Part shown: positions 35,404 through 44,232 of the stretch, in pieces
How positions within the stretch are numbered: the first letter of the stretch is position 1
How the letters are laid out: every line of letters starts with the position of its first letter
From: Pirellulales bacterium
GTDB taxonomy: Bacteria > Planctomycetota > Planctomycetia > Pirellulales > PALSA-1355
Direction of reading: 5' to 3'
Assembly: GCA_022844125.1 (NCBI GenBank)
Contig: JALHMI010000001.1
Coordinates: forward strand, 1-64,000
Length of the DNA stretch: 64,000 bases
Position numbers and translations under genes: made by a program
The notes under the pieces: model-generated
Told to the model about the DNA's origin: nothing
Database searches by the model: none
What the model saw: only the letters and a program-made list of their open reading frames with translations

Positions 35404-36315
35404 ATGACTCACGCCGCGAACCAGCCTACTTCCATCGAAGCGCGCTTTCCAACGCGTGCCCGCTGCTGGCAACTTAAGTCGCGCCGAATCGACTTCCCGC
35501 AGCGGCCGCTTCTAATGGGCATACTGAACGTCACACCGGATAGTTTCTCCGATGGCGGCCTCTACGCAGGTGCTCAGCCCGCAATCGACCGCGCGCTGGA
35601 ATTGGTGGCCGCCGGGGCGGACATTCTGGACATCGGCGGCGAAAGCACCCGGCCGTACTCGACCGCTGTCGAAGCCCGCGAGGAACTTGCTCGCGTGCTG
35701 CCCGTGATTCAGGCGATCCTGCCGCACGTGCTGGTGCCCGTGTCGATCGATACATCCAAGGCGCTCGTCGCCCGTGAGGCGCTGGCCGCGGGCGCCGAGA
35801 TTATCAACGACATTACGGCGCTCGCCGGCGACGAGGGGATGGTTGAAGTGGCGCTTTCCTCAGACGCGGCCGTCTGCGCGATGCACATGCAAGGCACCCC
35901 GCAGACGATGCAAGACAATCCAACATACGACGACGTCGTGGGCGAGGTGATCGAGTTCCTGCACAGGCGTCGAAATCATCTGGTTCAGTCCGGTATCGCC
36001 CCCGAGCGGATCGCCCTGGATCCAGGCATCGGCTTCGGTAAGACGCATCAGCACAATGTAACGCTGGCGGCGCACGCCTGGCGGCTGCATGAGCTGGGTT
36101 GCCCGGTCCTGGTCGGACACTCGCGCAAGGCGTTCATCGGCAAGGTGATCGGCGATAAGGGGGCTGACCGCACCGCGGGCACGATCGGCGTTGCGCTGTC
36201 GCTGGCGACTCAAGGCGTGCAGATCATCCGCGTACACGATGCGGCAGCCGTCCGGCAGGCGCTCTTGCTTTTTGAAGCAACCGGCGGAATCGATGGTCAG
36301 GCGATTCAACTCTAA
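35404..36315 (+). CDS. folP: Dihydropteroate synthase
   Basis: A 303-residue TIM-barrel enzyme joining p-aminobenzoate to the pterin pyrophosphate in folate synthesis. The two signatures are LMGILNVTPDSFSDGG and AAGADILDIGGESTRP, with ALDPGIGFGKT and GCPVLVGHSRKAFIG further on. It starts nine bases after lptE (GAGG upstream). The folate gene folE is elsewhere in the window (11.8 kb). Ends at 36315, convergent with the next gene. Confidence 0.95.
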   Translation: MTHAANQPTSIEARFPTRARCWQLKSRRIDFPQRPLLMGILNVTPDSFSDGGLYAGAQPAIDRALELVAAGADILDIGGESTRPYSTAVEAREELARVLPVIQAILPHVLVPVSIDTSKALVAREALAAGAEIINDITALAGDEGMVEVALSSDAAVCAMHMQGTPQTMQDNPTYDDVVGEVIEFLHRRRNHLVQSGIAPERIALDPGIGFGKTHQHNVTLAAHAWRLHELGCPVLVGHSRKAFIGKVIGDKGADRTAGTIGVALSLATQGVQIIRVHDAAAVRQALLLFEATGGIDGQAIQL

Positions 36316-36340
36316 CGCGCCGATTTTACGTCGCGATCGC

Positions 36341-36625
36341 TCAATGCTTGTAGACCTTGTGTTGCGGCCGACCGGCGAGGATCGATTCTTTGCCCCAATT
36401 GGTTACATCGCGGAACGCCTGGCTTTGAATGAACTCGGCGAACGCTTGTTCGTCGGACCATTCGCTCGTAATCATATACGAGGCGTCCTCGGCCACGTCG
36501 CGCCACAACGTGGAATGCGTGTGTCCCGGCGCGGCATTTAGCGCGGCGAGCACCGCGGCAAACTTGCCTTCGAAATCAGCCTGTTTGCCCGGTAGCACTC
36601 GATAGTTCATCCCGACGGTGATCAT
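36341..36625 (-). CDS. Antibiotic biosynthesis monooxygenase (ABM) domain protein
   Basis: A 94-residue dimeric ferredoxin-like protein. MITVGMNYRVLPGKQADFEGKFAAVLAALNAAPGHTHSTL followed by YMITSEWSDEQAFAEFIQSQAF is typical of the ABM family, whose members oxidise or bind small aromatics or heme. ATG 36625 has AAGGAG upstream; the frame opens at 36667. Substrate unknown. Confidence 0.88.
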   Translation of the reverse strand: MITVGMNYRVLPGKQADFEGKFAAVLAALNAAPGHTHSTLWRDVAEDASYMITSEWSDEQAFAEFIQSQAFRDVTNWGKESILAGRPQHKVYKH

Positions 36626-36716
36626 GCAGGCTCCTTGGTTGAGGCACTTGGATGTTGGCCACCGCATTCTACCTCAGAACGCACGATCATCGCAGGCTAA
36701 AAACGGCCACCACGAT

Positions 36717-37262
36717 TTAGCGAGAGGCACGATCATCAATCTCGCGCGAGTCGTCTCCGGTTCGCATGTGCATGTCGACGCTTTCGGCATCGGTCAGCCG
36801 CAGAAGTTGCTCAGCGCGCGAGACGTCGGTCGTGCTTCCCGAGACGACGACCAGCGTCTTGCCGTCTTCGACGTATTGTTCGTACTTGGCCAGAGCCTTG
36901 TCATGCACGCCCCACCCGCGCATCGCGCCAAGTAGTGCGCCGACGATCGCTCCAGTCAGCACGGCGAGAGGCCCCGTCATCAGAACCATGCCGATGCCGG
37001 CGGAGATCAGTGTCGCGGCCCCCGCCGCGCCCGCTACGCCACCGATTGCGCTTCCCACGGCAGCGTCCTTCATCGAGTCGTCGCCCAAGCGCATCTCGGC
37101 AGCCGTCTTCGGATCGGGGTCAAACTGGCGGCGGATCACGGACACCTGTTCGCCGCTGAGCCCGACGCTTTCCAGATCGCGAACGGCTGTCTCGGCATTG
37201 GCCAGATCGCCGTAAGTGGCGACAACGCACTGATCCGGTGGTTTATATTGGATGGCACTCAT
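36717..37262 (-). CDS. General-stress-like protein with glycine-rich membrane-like segment
   Basis: A 181-residue protein beginning MSAIQYKPPDQCVVATYGDLANAETAVRDLESVGLSGEQVSVIRR, the ferredoxin-like fold of general stress protein 17M/YflT relatives, then a Gly/Ala-rich hydrophobic segment (about 75-125) that may insert in membranes, and a second small domain with LAKYEQYVEDGKTLVVVSG. ATG 37262 has GGGAGA upstream; the frame continues to 37595 without a better start. Function unknown. Confidence 0.72.
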   Translation of the reverse strand: MSAIQYKPPDQCVVATYGDLANAETAVRDLESVGLSGEQVSVIRRQFDPDPKTAAEMRLGDDSMKDAAVGSAIGGVAGAAGAATLISAGIGMVLMTGPLAVLTGAIVGALLGAMRGWGVHDKALAKYEQYVEDGKTLVVVSGSTTDVSRAEQLLRLTDAESVDMHMRTGDDSREIDDRASR

Positions 37263-37434
37263 GGCGATCTCCCTATTTCTTGGTTGCGACACACAACCGG
37301 CTGCGTTCAGCGGTACAGCAGAAAGTTTAAAGCAAACCGTGTACCGACTGCGGAGCGGGTACGCGGGCGGGTGTTGCTTGCGACTTCTCCGCTGCTCATA
37401 CTTGGCTGTCCCACAAAGTTGTGCCCGACTTACG

Positions 37435-39063
37435 ATGAGCGAGATCGCACGAATGGCCGCCAAGCTTTCACCATGGATGATTGTTGCACTTCTCTTTAGT
37501 TGGGCGATTGCCGGGCAACTGCGAGCACACGCGGCAGCAGCCGATCGGCCCAACGTCGTGATCCTGCTGGCCGACGATCTAGGCTTTTCGGACATCGGCT
37601 GCTACGGCGGCGAGATCAGCACGCCAAACCTCGATCGGCTGGCAGCCGGGGGCGTGCGATTCACGCAATTCTACAATACGGCCCGTTGCTGGCCTTCGCG
37701 GGCCGCACTGCTCACCGGGTATTACGCCCAGCAGGTGCGGCGAGATTCTCTGCCGGGCGATCGCGGAGGTGCCCGAGGTGAACGACCGGCCTGGGCGCCG
37801 CTGCTGCCAGAATTGCTCAAGCCGCTCGGCTATCGCTCATATCACTCGGGTAAATGGCACGTCGATGGCAAGGTGCTGGCCGGCGGATTCGATCGATCGT
37901 ATTCGCTGGAAGATCACAACCGGTTATTCACCCCGCAGAACCATACGCGTGACGACAAGCCTCTTGAGCCTGCCACGGCCGATGCCAATTACTACGCTAC
38001 GACCGCGATCGCCGAGCATGCCATCGACTGTCTGCGCGAGCACGCGGCGCAGCACGCAAATCAGCCGTTTTTCTCGTATGTGGCGTTCACGGCGCCGCAC
38101 TTTCCGCTGCACGCTCTTCAGAAAGACATCGACCGCTACCGCCAAAAGTACCTGGCCGGCTGGAACGAGATGCAAGCGGCTCGGGGAAAGCGGCTCGTCG
38201 AACTCGGGATTGTCAATCAATCACCGGCGGCGATGGAGCCGGAAGTCGGACCACCTTACGCCTTTCCCGATGTGCTCGAAAAGCTTGGTTCCGGCGAAGT
38301 CAATCGGCCGGTTGCCTGGAGTTCGCTGACCGATCAGCAACGCGCGTTTCAGGCAGAGAAGATGGCCATTCACGCCGCGATGGTCGATCGGATGGACCAG
38401 GAGATCGGCCGGATCATCGCCCAGCTCGAGGCGATGGGCCAGCTCGAAAACACGCTCGTCCTGTTCGCCTCGGACAACGGAGCGAGCGCCGAGATGATGG
38501 TTCGCGGCGATGGTCACGACCGCTCGGCGCCGGCCGGCTCGGCAGCGACGTTCCTATGCCTGGGACCAGGGTGGTCGAGTGTCGCGAATACTCCGTTCCG
38601 GCGGCACAAAACCTGGACCCACGAAGGCGGCATCGCCACACCGCTGGTGGTTTACTGGCCGCGCGGCATCCAAGCGAAAAACGAACTGCGGCACGATCCG
38701 GGCCATCTAATCGATATCGTGCCGACCCTCATGGACGTGGCCGGCGGGAAGCTGCCGGTAGAATGGAACAGAGCAATGGTGCCGACCAGGCCGGGAACGA
38801 GTCTCGTGCCGGCACTATCGCGTGATGGCGCCCTGGGCGAACGCTCGTTGTGGTGGCTGCACGAGGAGAACCGCGCCATGCGGATCGGCGACTGGAAACT
38901 TGTGAGCGAGAAACGACGCGGTGCCTGGGAGCTTTACGATCTGGCAAAGGATCGAAGCGAGTCGGTCGACCTGGCCGCCGAGCACCCGGACAAGGTCAGC
39001 GAGTTGGAAGCCGCCTGGCAAGCACGGCTTGAAGAGGCTCAGCGTCTGGCTGGCGCCGAGTAA
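37435..39063 (+). CDS. Sulfatase (formylglycine-dependent, arylsulfatase family)
   Basis: A 542-residue type I sulfatase. The N-terminal signal segment (about 12-36) is followed by PNVVILLADDLGFSDIGCYGG with the metal-binding Asp47/Asp48. The catalytic motif is CWPSRAALLTG: Cys85 in CxPSR would become formylglycine. GKWH (about 140-143) and LFASDNGA (second metal site) are also visible. The frame opens at 37252 but ATG 37435 gives a proper signal peptide; 37453 is an alternative. It should hydrolyse sulfate esters outside the cytoplasm; no sulfated-polysaccharide locus surrounds it. Confidence 0.94.
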   Translation: MSEIARMAAKLSPWMIVALLFSWAIAGQLRAHAAAADRPNVVILLADDLGFSDIGCYGGEISTPNLDRLAAGGVRFTQFYNTARCWPSRAALLTGYYAQQVRRDSLPGDRGGARGERPAWAPLLPELLKPLGYRSYHSGKWHVDGKVLAGGFDRSYSLEDHNRLFTPQNHTRDDKPLEPATADANYYATTAIAEHAIDCLREHAAQHANQPFFSYVAFTAPHFPLHALQKDIDRYRQKYLAGWNEMQAARGKRLVELGIVNQSPAAMEPEVGPPYAFPDVLEKLGSGEVNRPVAWSSLTDQQRAFQAEKMAIHAAMVDRMDQEIGRIIAQLEAMGQLENTLVLFASDNGASAEMMVRGDGHDRSAPAGSAATFLCLGPGWSSVANTPFRRHKTWTHEGGIATPLVVYWPRGIQAKNELRHDPGHLIDIVPTLMDVAGGKLPVEWNRAMVPTRPGTSLVPALSRDGALGERSLWWLHEENRAMRIGDWKLVSEKRRGAWELYDLAKDRSESVDLAAEHPDKVSELEAAWQARLEEAQRLAGAE

Positions 39064-39349
39064 TCGCGTCGCTCCACACGCCCGCAGCGCCACTGGAACG
39101 CGAAGCACCGCCCGAAAAAGTGTGCCGGCCTGTTTTCACACCGGGCACTTGCCCGCGCGCATTCACACCGCAAAGATTGAAAGTGCACGACTTTCGGCCT
39201 GTTCCGCGGGTGACGATTAGCACCAAGTCGAGCCGGCCATCAAAGAGTTTGCTGCGCGCTGGTCGATTCAGGCAATGCGTCCGCGAGGTGCGCGGCAGCG
39301 AGATAAGTCAATGAGGTGTTCGGCGGAATTGGCCGATACCTACACGATC

Positions 39350-40375
39350 ATGGCGAGAGTTCTGGTCACAGGCGCCAGTGGCTTCATTGGCGCAAAGCTT
39401 TCTGAACGACTCGTCGCCCGCGGCGACGAGGTAACGTGCCTGGTGCGGCCGAAATCGCACCGCGGGGCACTCGATCCCCTCGGCGTGCGCTATGCCTGGG
39501 GGGATGTGCGCGACGCGGACGCCATGCACGCCGCAGTTGCCGAGGCCAATGTGGTATATCACCTGGCCGGTCTGGCCTCGGCTTTCTGCGCGCAAGATCT
39601 AATGCAGGTTAACTGCGGCGGCTTCCGCAATGTGGCATCCGCCTGTGCCCAGTGCGACCAGCCACCGGTCCTCGTTTCGGTTTCTTCACTGGCCGCCGCA
39701 GGTCCTTCTCCCCCAGGACGCGAGCGGACTGAGAGCGATCCGGCCGAGCCGGTTTCGAACTACGGCCGGGCGAAGCGCGCGGCCGAACTCGTGGCCGAGG
39801 AGTTCGCCGACCGAGTGCCGATCACAATTGTTCGCCCGCCAATCGTATTTGGCGAAGGCGACACGCAAATGCGAAACGTGTTTCGCTCGATCTTTCGCTA
39901 TGGTGTGCATGTGGCGCTGGGCGTGGCCGGCAGTCGCTACTCACTGATCCACGTCGACGATCTGTGTGATGCGCTGATCGCCTGCGCCGATAATGGCAAA
40001 CGGCTCGCACCGGCCGGCGCCGCGCAGACGACTAGCCCGCCGCAAGGCTACTATTTCGTGGCGGCCGACGAACGGCCGACGTTCGCCGAGTTGGGGATTA
40101 TGATCGGCAAGAGCCTGGGCCGGCAGAGCGTGCACGTGTTGAAGAGCAGAAGCACCGCGGGCATCTGGACCGCGGCCGCGGTCGCTGAAGGCATCTCGCG
40201 TTTGCGAGGCCAGCCGTACATTCTTAGTTTCGACAAGGCTCGCGAAGCCAGCGCCGGCAACTGGGTCTGCTCGCCGCTGAACATTCGCCGCGACCTGCAC
40301 GTCGCCCCACGCGTCTCGGTGCTGGACCGCCTGCGGCAGACATCGAACTGGTACCTGCAGAAAAAGTGGCTCTAA
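39350..40375 (+). CDS. NAD-dependent epimerase/dehydratase (extended SDR)
   Basis: A 341-residue extended short-chain dehydrogenase. MARVLVTGASGFIGAKLSERLVARG is the Rossmann motif, YHLAGLAS the second block, SVSSLAAAG precedes the catalytic SNYGRAKRAAELVAEE (Tyr and Lys of YxxxK), and RPPIVFGEGD follows. It resembles nucleoside-sugar epimerases and 3-beta-HSD-like enzymes. The preferred ATG begins the Rossmann strand; ATG 39311 and the open frame to 39275 are alternatives. Substrate unknown. Confidence 0.9.
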   Translation: MARVLVTGASGFIGAKLSERLVARGDEVTCLVRPKSHRGALDPLGVRYAWGDVRDADAMHAAVAEANVVYHLAGLASAFCAQDLMQVNCGGFRNVASACAQCDQPPVLVSVSSLAAAGPSPPGRERTESDPAEPVSNYGRAKRAAELVAEEFADRVPITIVRPPIVFGEGDTQMRNVFRSIFRYGVHVALGVAGSRYSLIHVDDLCDALIACADNGKRLAPAGAAQTTSPPQGYYFVAADERPTFAELGIMIGKSLGRQSVHVLKSRSTAGIWTAAAVAEGISRLRGQPYILSFDKAREASAGNWVCSPLNIRRDLHVAPRVSVLDRLRQTSNWYLQKKWL

Positions 40376-40416
40376 AAAACGGTGCCAGAAACCGTTCTTC
40401 GCCCCAGCAAAGAAAG

Positions 40417-40451
40417 GAGCCGGGCGTTCCGATTCAGGGAACACCCGGCTC
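40417..40451 (-). terminator. Terminator of the fixL-fixJ-like operon
   Basis: A stem GAGCCGGG-C-GTTCC (40417-40430) pairs with GGAAC-A-CCCGGCTC (40438-40451) around a short loop, with a T-rich tract (CTTTCTTTG) after it on the minus strand. It lies between two convergent genes and may also act on the epimerase transcript. Confidence 0.7.
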
Positions 40452-40484
40452 TGATAATCCGCGTGACTCAGCAGGGCGTGCGCC

Positions 40485-41111
40485 CTAGCTGTTCGCCGGA
40501 ACGCCACGATCGATGCGGTGAGCCAGGCCGATCAGTTCGGCCCGAGAGTGCGCGTGCATCTTCCGCATCACGCTGGCGCGGCGAAGCTGAATCGTCCGCA
40601 GGCTCAGGTCGAGCTTGAGGGCGATTGCCTTGTCGGGCTTGCCAGCCACGGTAAGTTCGAGCACTTGCCGCTCGTCCGGAGTCAGCGTTTCGTAGCGATC
40701 GAGCAGCAACTGCTTTTCGGAACTGCTTTCGCGCTGTTCGGCGTCACGAGCAATCGCCCGGCGAACGCTGTCCATCAAGGCCGAACCAGGATAGGGCTTC
40801 TCGAGGAAGTCGATCGCGCCGCTCTTGATTGCCGCCACGGCCGCCGGAATGTCGCCATGGCCGCTGATCATAATCACCGGGGTATTAATCTGGCGGGCGA
40901 CCAGCTCATCGATGACTTCCTGTCCGCTGAGCTGCGGCATTCGCAAGTCGAGCACGATGCAGCCGGGCTGGCCTGGGTTGTAGTGATCGAGGAACTCGCG
41001 ACCTGAGGCATATGCTTCCACCTCGACATCCATCGACTGGATCAGCGCGGCCAAAGACTCACGAACTTGTTCGTCATCGTCGACGACTGATACAACAGGG
41101 GTGCTACTCAT
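40485..41111 (-). CDS. FixJ-like response regulator
   Basis: A 208-residue regulator: receiver domain (Asp11/Asp12 acidic pair, Asp55 phosphoacceptor in CIVLDLRMP, Lys105 in FLEKPY), then a LuxR-type helix-turn-helix (about 142-205, ETLTPDERQVLELTVAGKPDKAIALKL). The architecture and SGHGDIPAAVAAIKSGA match FixJ/TtrR regulators. It overlaps the kinase stop codon by an ATGA junction, so the pair is one operon. Targets unknown. Confidence 0.92.
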   Translation of the reverse strand: MSSTPVVSVVDDDEQVRESLAALIQSMDVEVEAYASGREFLDHYNPGQPGCIVLDLRMPQLSGQEVIDELVARQINTPVIMISGHGDIPAAVAAIKSGAIDFLEKPYPGSALMDSVRRAIARDAEQRESSSEKQLLLDRYETLTPDERQVLELTVAGKPDKAIALKLDLSLRTIQLRRASVMRKMHAHSRAELIGLAHRIDRGVPANS

Positions 41112-43843
41112 TCTCTGTCTCCGGACAACGGCAACGTAAATCGGAAGGTGACGCCACGATCGGAGTTAGGTTCGACCCACAATCGCCCGCCGTGATCCTC
41201 GACGATCGAGCGGCTGATGGCCAGGCCGATACCCACTCCGTTAGCTTTACTGGTAAAGAACGCATCAAATACGCGTTCGAGGTTGTCAAGCGGGATGCCT
41301 TCGCCGAGATCGGTTACGGAGATCTGCACGCGATCTCCCTGCCGCTCGAGCGCCAGCGAAACATACCGGTCTTCGCCTTGATTGGCATTCATCGCTTCGT
41401 ACGCATTGCGAATCAGGTTCACGAGCACCTGCTCGATCTGGATGCGATCCACGCGAACCGGCAGCGGTGCCTGGGGCTGCCAACGAACGCGAAAACTCTT
41501 GAGCCGCGTCTCGGCTTCCAGCAAATCGATCGTCTCGGTGACGATCTCATTCGCGTCCAGCGTTGATTTCTTAGGTTCGCTTTTTCGCGTAAACGAACGC
41601 AATCTGCGAATCATCTCGGCGGCGCGATGCGTATTGTGGGCGATCTTGCCGATCCATTCCAGCAACTTCGGATCGCCAGCGTTCTCCCGCGTGCCAATCG
41701 CTCGCACGCAGCTCTCGGCGTAATTGCTGATTGCGGTCAGGGGCTGGTTGAGCTCGTGGGCGATGCCGGTAGCGATCTCGCCCATCGTGCTGATTCGCGA
41801 ACGATGAGCCAGCTCGGCCTGATGCATGTGCGCCAGGGTTTCGGCCCGGCGACGCTCGGAAACGTCCATAATCGAACCGACCATCCGCACCGGATGCCCC
41901 TCGGCATTGAGCATCACAAAGCCGCGATCGATCACGTCGGCATAGGTCCCGTCCGCACGGCGGAAGCGGTACTCAAATGAGCACTGTGGCGAAGAACCAC
42001 GTTCCAGATCCGGCAACTGGGCCGCAATCCGGTCGCGATCGTCAGGATGAATGCGTTCGGTCCACCAGGCGAATGTCGGCTCGATGTCGTCAGATTCGTA
42101 GCCAAACAGGCTCTGAAAGCCCTTGCTGCGCCACACATAGTCGCGCGAGCGGTCCCAATCCCAGATGGCGTCGCGGGTGGCCCTGGCCGCCAGACGGAAT
42201 CGCTCCTCGCTCTCGCGCAGCTTTTCTTCCGTCGTCTTCAGCTCGGTAATGTCGATGATCGATCCGACCATGCGTACCGGACGCTGCTCGGCATCGAAGA
42301 TTACGAAACCCCGGTCGTACACATAGGCATAGCTGCCATCGAGCCGCTCCAGGCGATATTCGAGCACCCACTGGTGCTTGCCGTCAACGCTCGCGCGGGG
42401 AATGATGTCCATGATCCGTTCGCGGTCATCGGGGTGGATGCGGCGGCGCCACCATTCGACGGGCGTTTCGGTCGTGGGATCGAATCTGCCGAAAATCTCC
42501 AGGTACGATTCGTTCTGCCAGAGGCGATTTTCGCGCAGATCCCAGTCCCAGATCGATTCACGCGTGGCACTGGCAATCAACTGAAAACGCTGGTGACTCT
42601 CGCGAAGCTGCTGCTCCATCACCTTGCGATCGGTAATGTCCTGCCCCGTCGCAAAGAACAGATCCTGCTCCAGGCATGGCACGGCGTCCCACAGAATCCA
42701 GCGATAAGAGCCGTCTTTGGAGCGAACCCGCATCTCGGTCGTCGTGACCATTTCTCCCGAGCGGAGCTGCTGCCCCATCTGCAGGGCCAACTCGCGATCG
42801 TCCGGATGCAGGAGCGACCACAGCGAAAGCTTGGGGAGTTCGGCGGGTGTGTAACCGAGCACTTTGACCGAGCGGCTCCAGCGCCGCATCAGGCCGTCGA
42901 ACCCGCCGATGCAGAGCAGGCTCAAGGATTGTTCGAAGATCTGATCGCGCTCAAGTTCGGCCTGCTTGCGATCGGTAATGTCAACGTGAGCGATGATCGC
43001 CCCGCGATGCTTCTCGTCCTGCAGCGGGCTGGCGGCAAACTTGAACCAGCGCTGCACCCCCTCGTACAGGCACGGATACTCGCAGGCGAAGGTCGAGCAG
43101 CGGCCGGCCAGCACGCGCCGCAGGCCATCGGCGATGTCCTTGGCCTTCTCCATGCCGGCGTCGACAGCCGCATCGCATACCGACAGATACTCCGTCCCCA
43201 AGACGTGCTGACTTTGCTGGTAGTGGCAATCCAGCGCGTACTTGCGCCAGGCGTCGTTGACGGCGCGGATCTGACCACGCTCGTCGAGCATCGCGATATG
43301 TACCGGCAGCGCATTGAGAATGCTCGTATAAACCTGAATGTCGTCCGTAGCTCGGGAGTGGCCATTGCCATTGCTGCTCCCGAGCCCGTTGCCGTTATGG
43401 CCATGGTTGGCATGAGCCACACCGTGGCCGCTGGAGTTGACAGCTTGCGCGGCGGTGAGGAGTGTTTCGGACAGGCGCTGCAGATAGCCGGGTTGTTTGG
43501 AAATGTAGTCGGCGGCACCCCGTTTGATGGCTTCAGCAGCCCAATACTCATTCCCACGGCCGGTGAGGATGATGACGGGGATTTTCGAACCTGCGGTGCG
43601 ACGCTCGTCCAGCACGGCGAGTTCGTCGCCCGGCGAGAGCTCGCAGATTACGACGTCAGCCGCGTCGAACCAGGTTGCCGGCGCGTGCGGGTCGCCGGAC
43701 TCGCTGACGATCAGCCGCTTGTCGGTCGCCAAATGCGCCAGGATCTCGGCCCGCTGGGGCGTGTCATCGACCAGCCGCACTCGAAGCGCCTGGACCGGTA
43801 ACGTCCTGGTATCCGGCTGGCTGTCGAGTGTCGAAGCGCGCAT
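41108..43843 (-). CDS. Multi-PAS sensor histidine kinase with N-terminal pseudo-receiver
   Basis: A 911-residue kinase. Domain order: receiver-like domain (about 20-130), Gly/His/Asn-rich linker (about 135-168), four PAS domains (about 168-300, 300-420, 430-550, 555-680), HisKA with GIAHELNQPLTAISNYAES (phospho-His), and HATPase (VNLIRNAYEAM N-box; DLGEGIP and GVGIGLAIS G-boxes). In the receiver-like domain the acidic pair Asp26/Asp27, Thr94 and Lys116 are kept, but the phosphoacceptor is Glu68 (VVICEL). FixL-like partner of the downstream regulator; the PAS ligand is not evident. ATG 43843 is preferred to 43963. Confidence 0.9.
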   Translation of the reverse strand: MRASTLDSQPDTRTLPVQALRVRLVDDTPQRAEILAHLATDKRLIVSESGDPHAPATWFDAADVVICELSPGDELAVLDERRTAGSKIPVIILTGRGNEYWAAEAIKRGAADYISKQPGYLQRLSETLLTAAQAVNSSGHGVAHANHGHNGNGLGSSNGNGHSRATDDIQVYTSILNALPVHIAMLDERGQIRAVNDAWRKYALDCHYQQSQHVLGTEYLSVCDAAVDAGMEKAKDIADGLRRVLAGRCSTFACEYPCLYEGVQRWFKFAASPLQDEKHRGAIIAHVDITDRKQAELERDQIFEQSLSLLCIGGFDGLMRRWSRSVKVLGYTPAELPKLSLWSLLHPDDRELALQMGQQLRSGEMVTTTEMRVRSKDGSYRWILWDAVPCLEQDLFFATGQDITDRKVMEQQLRESHQRFQLIASATRESIWDWDLRENRLWQNESYLEIFGRFDPTTETPVEWWRRRIHPDDRERIMDIIPRASVDGKHQWVLEYRLERLDGSYAYVYDRGFVIFDAEQRPVRMVGSIIDITELKTTEEKLRESEERFRLAARATRDAIWDWDRSRDYVWRSKGFQSLFGYESDDIEPTFAWWTERIHPDDRDRIAAQLPDLERGSSPQCSFEYRFRRADGTYADVIDRGFVMLNAEGHPVRMVGSIMDVSERRRAETLAHMHQAELAHRSRISTMGEIATGIAHELNQPLTAISNYAESCVRAIGTRENAGDPKLLEWIGKIAHNTHRAAEMIRRLRSFTRKSEPKKSTLDANEIVTETIDLLEAETRLKSFRVRWQPQAPLPVRVDRIQIEQVLVNLIRNAYEAMNANQGEDRYVSLALERQGDRVQISVTDLGEGIPLDNLERVFDAFFTSKANGVGIGLAISRSIVEDHGGRLWVEPNSDRGVTFRFTLPLSGDRE

Positions 43844-44232
43844 GTGCTGCCTCGCAGTTGCAGATTGGTTTAGCGGAAAGATGCGACGGAACTCCGGCAG
43901 GCGCTTGGTCGGAGAGAAGTGCCTTGGTCCGCCCCCGCGCCCCGCGACGGACTCTTCTGGCACGTAACTGCGAGTCCGGGGGGCCTATGCAATCGCGCCC
44001 CTCACTATTTAATGTCATCCAGTCCAGCCCAAACGTCAACCCCGCGGCTATGCGATTGGGGGGTGGCATGGCTTGATTCGCCCGTGAAAATGCGCGAAAA
44101 TGGCAGCTTACGTTTCGCCCAAACTTTCCGCTTCCCTGCTGGCCTCCTGGGCCGGTTCAGGTGGCCTATGGTCTGGCACACTCGGCAATCGCAATTCTAG
44201 GCAACTGCAACTTAAGTAATCTCGGGACTTCC
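43844..44232. promoter_or_regulatory. Divergent promoter region, kinase and repeat protein
   Basis: No gene is recognised between the two divergent start codons. The sequence is moderately AT-rich around 44010-44120 but I see no convincing promoter boxes. Confidence 0.35.

Noticed and set aside
42047-43801. A 584-codon frame antisense to the PAS kinase
   Set aside because: It is a long shadow in GC-rich DNA; the kinase domains on the minus strand explain the region.
44161-44200. A sigma-54-like TGGCAC sequence upstream of the repeat protein
   Set aside because: The second element (TTGC at the right spacing) is missing, so no sigma-54 promoter is claimed.
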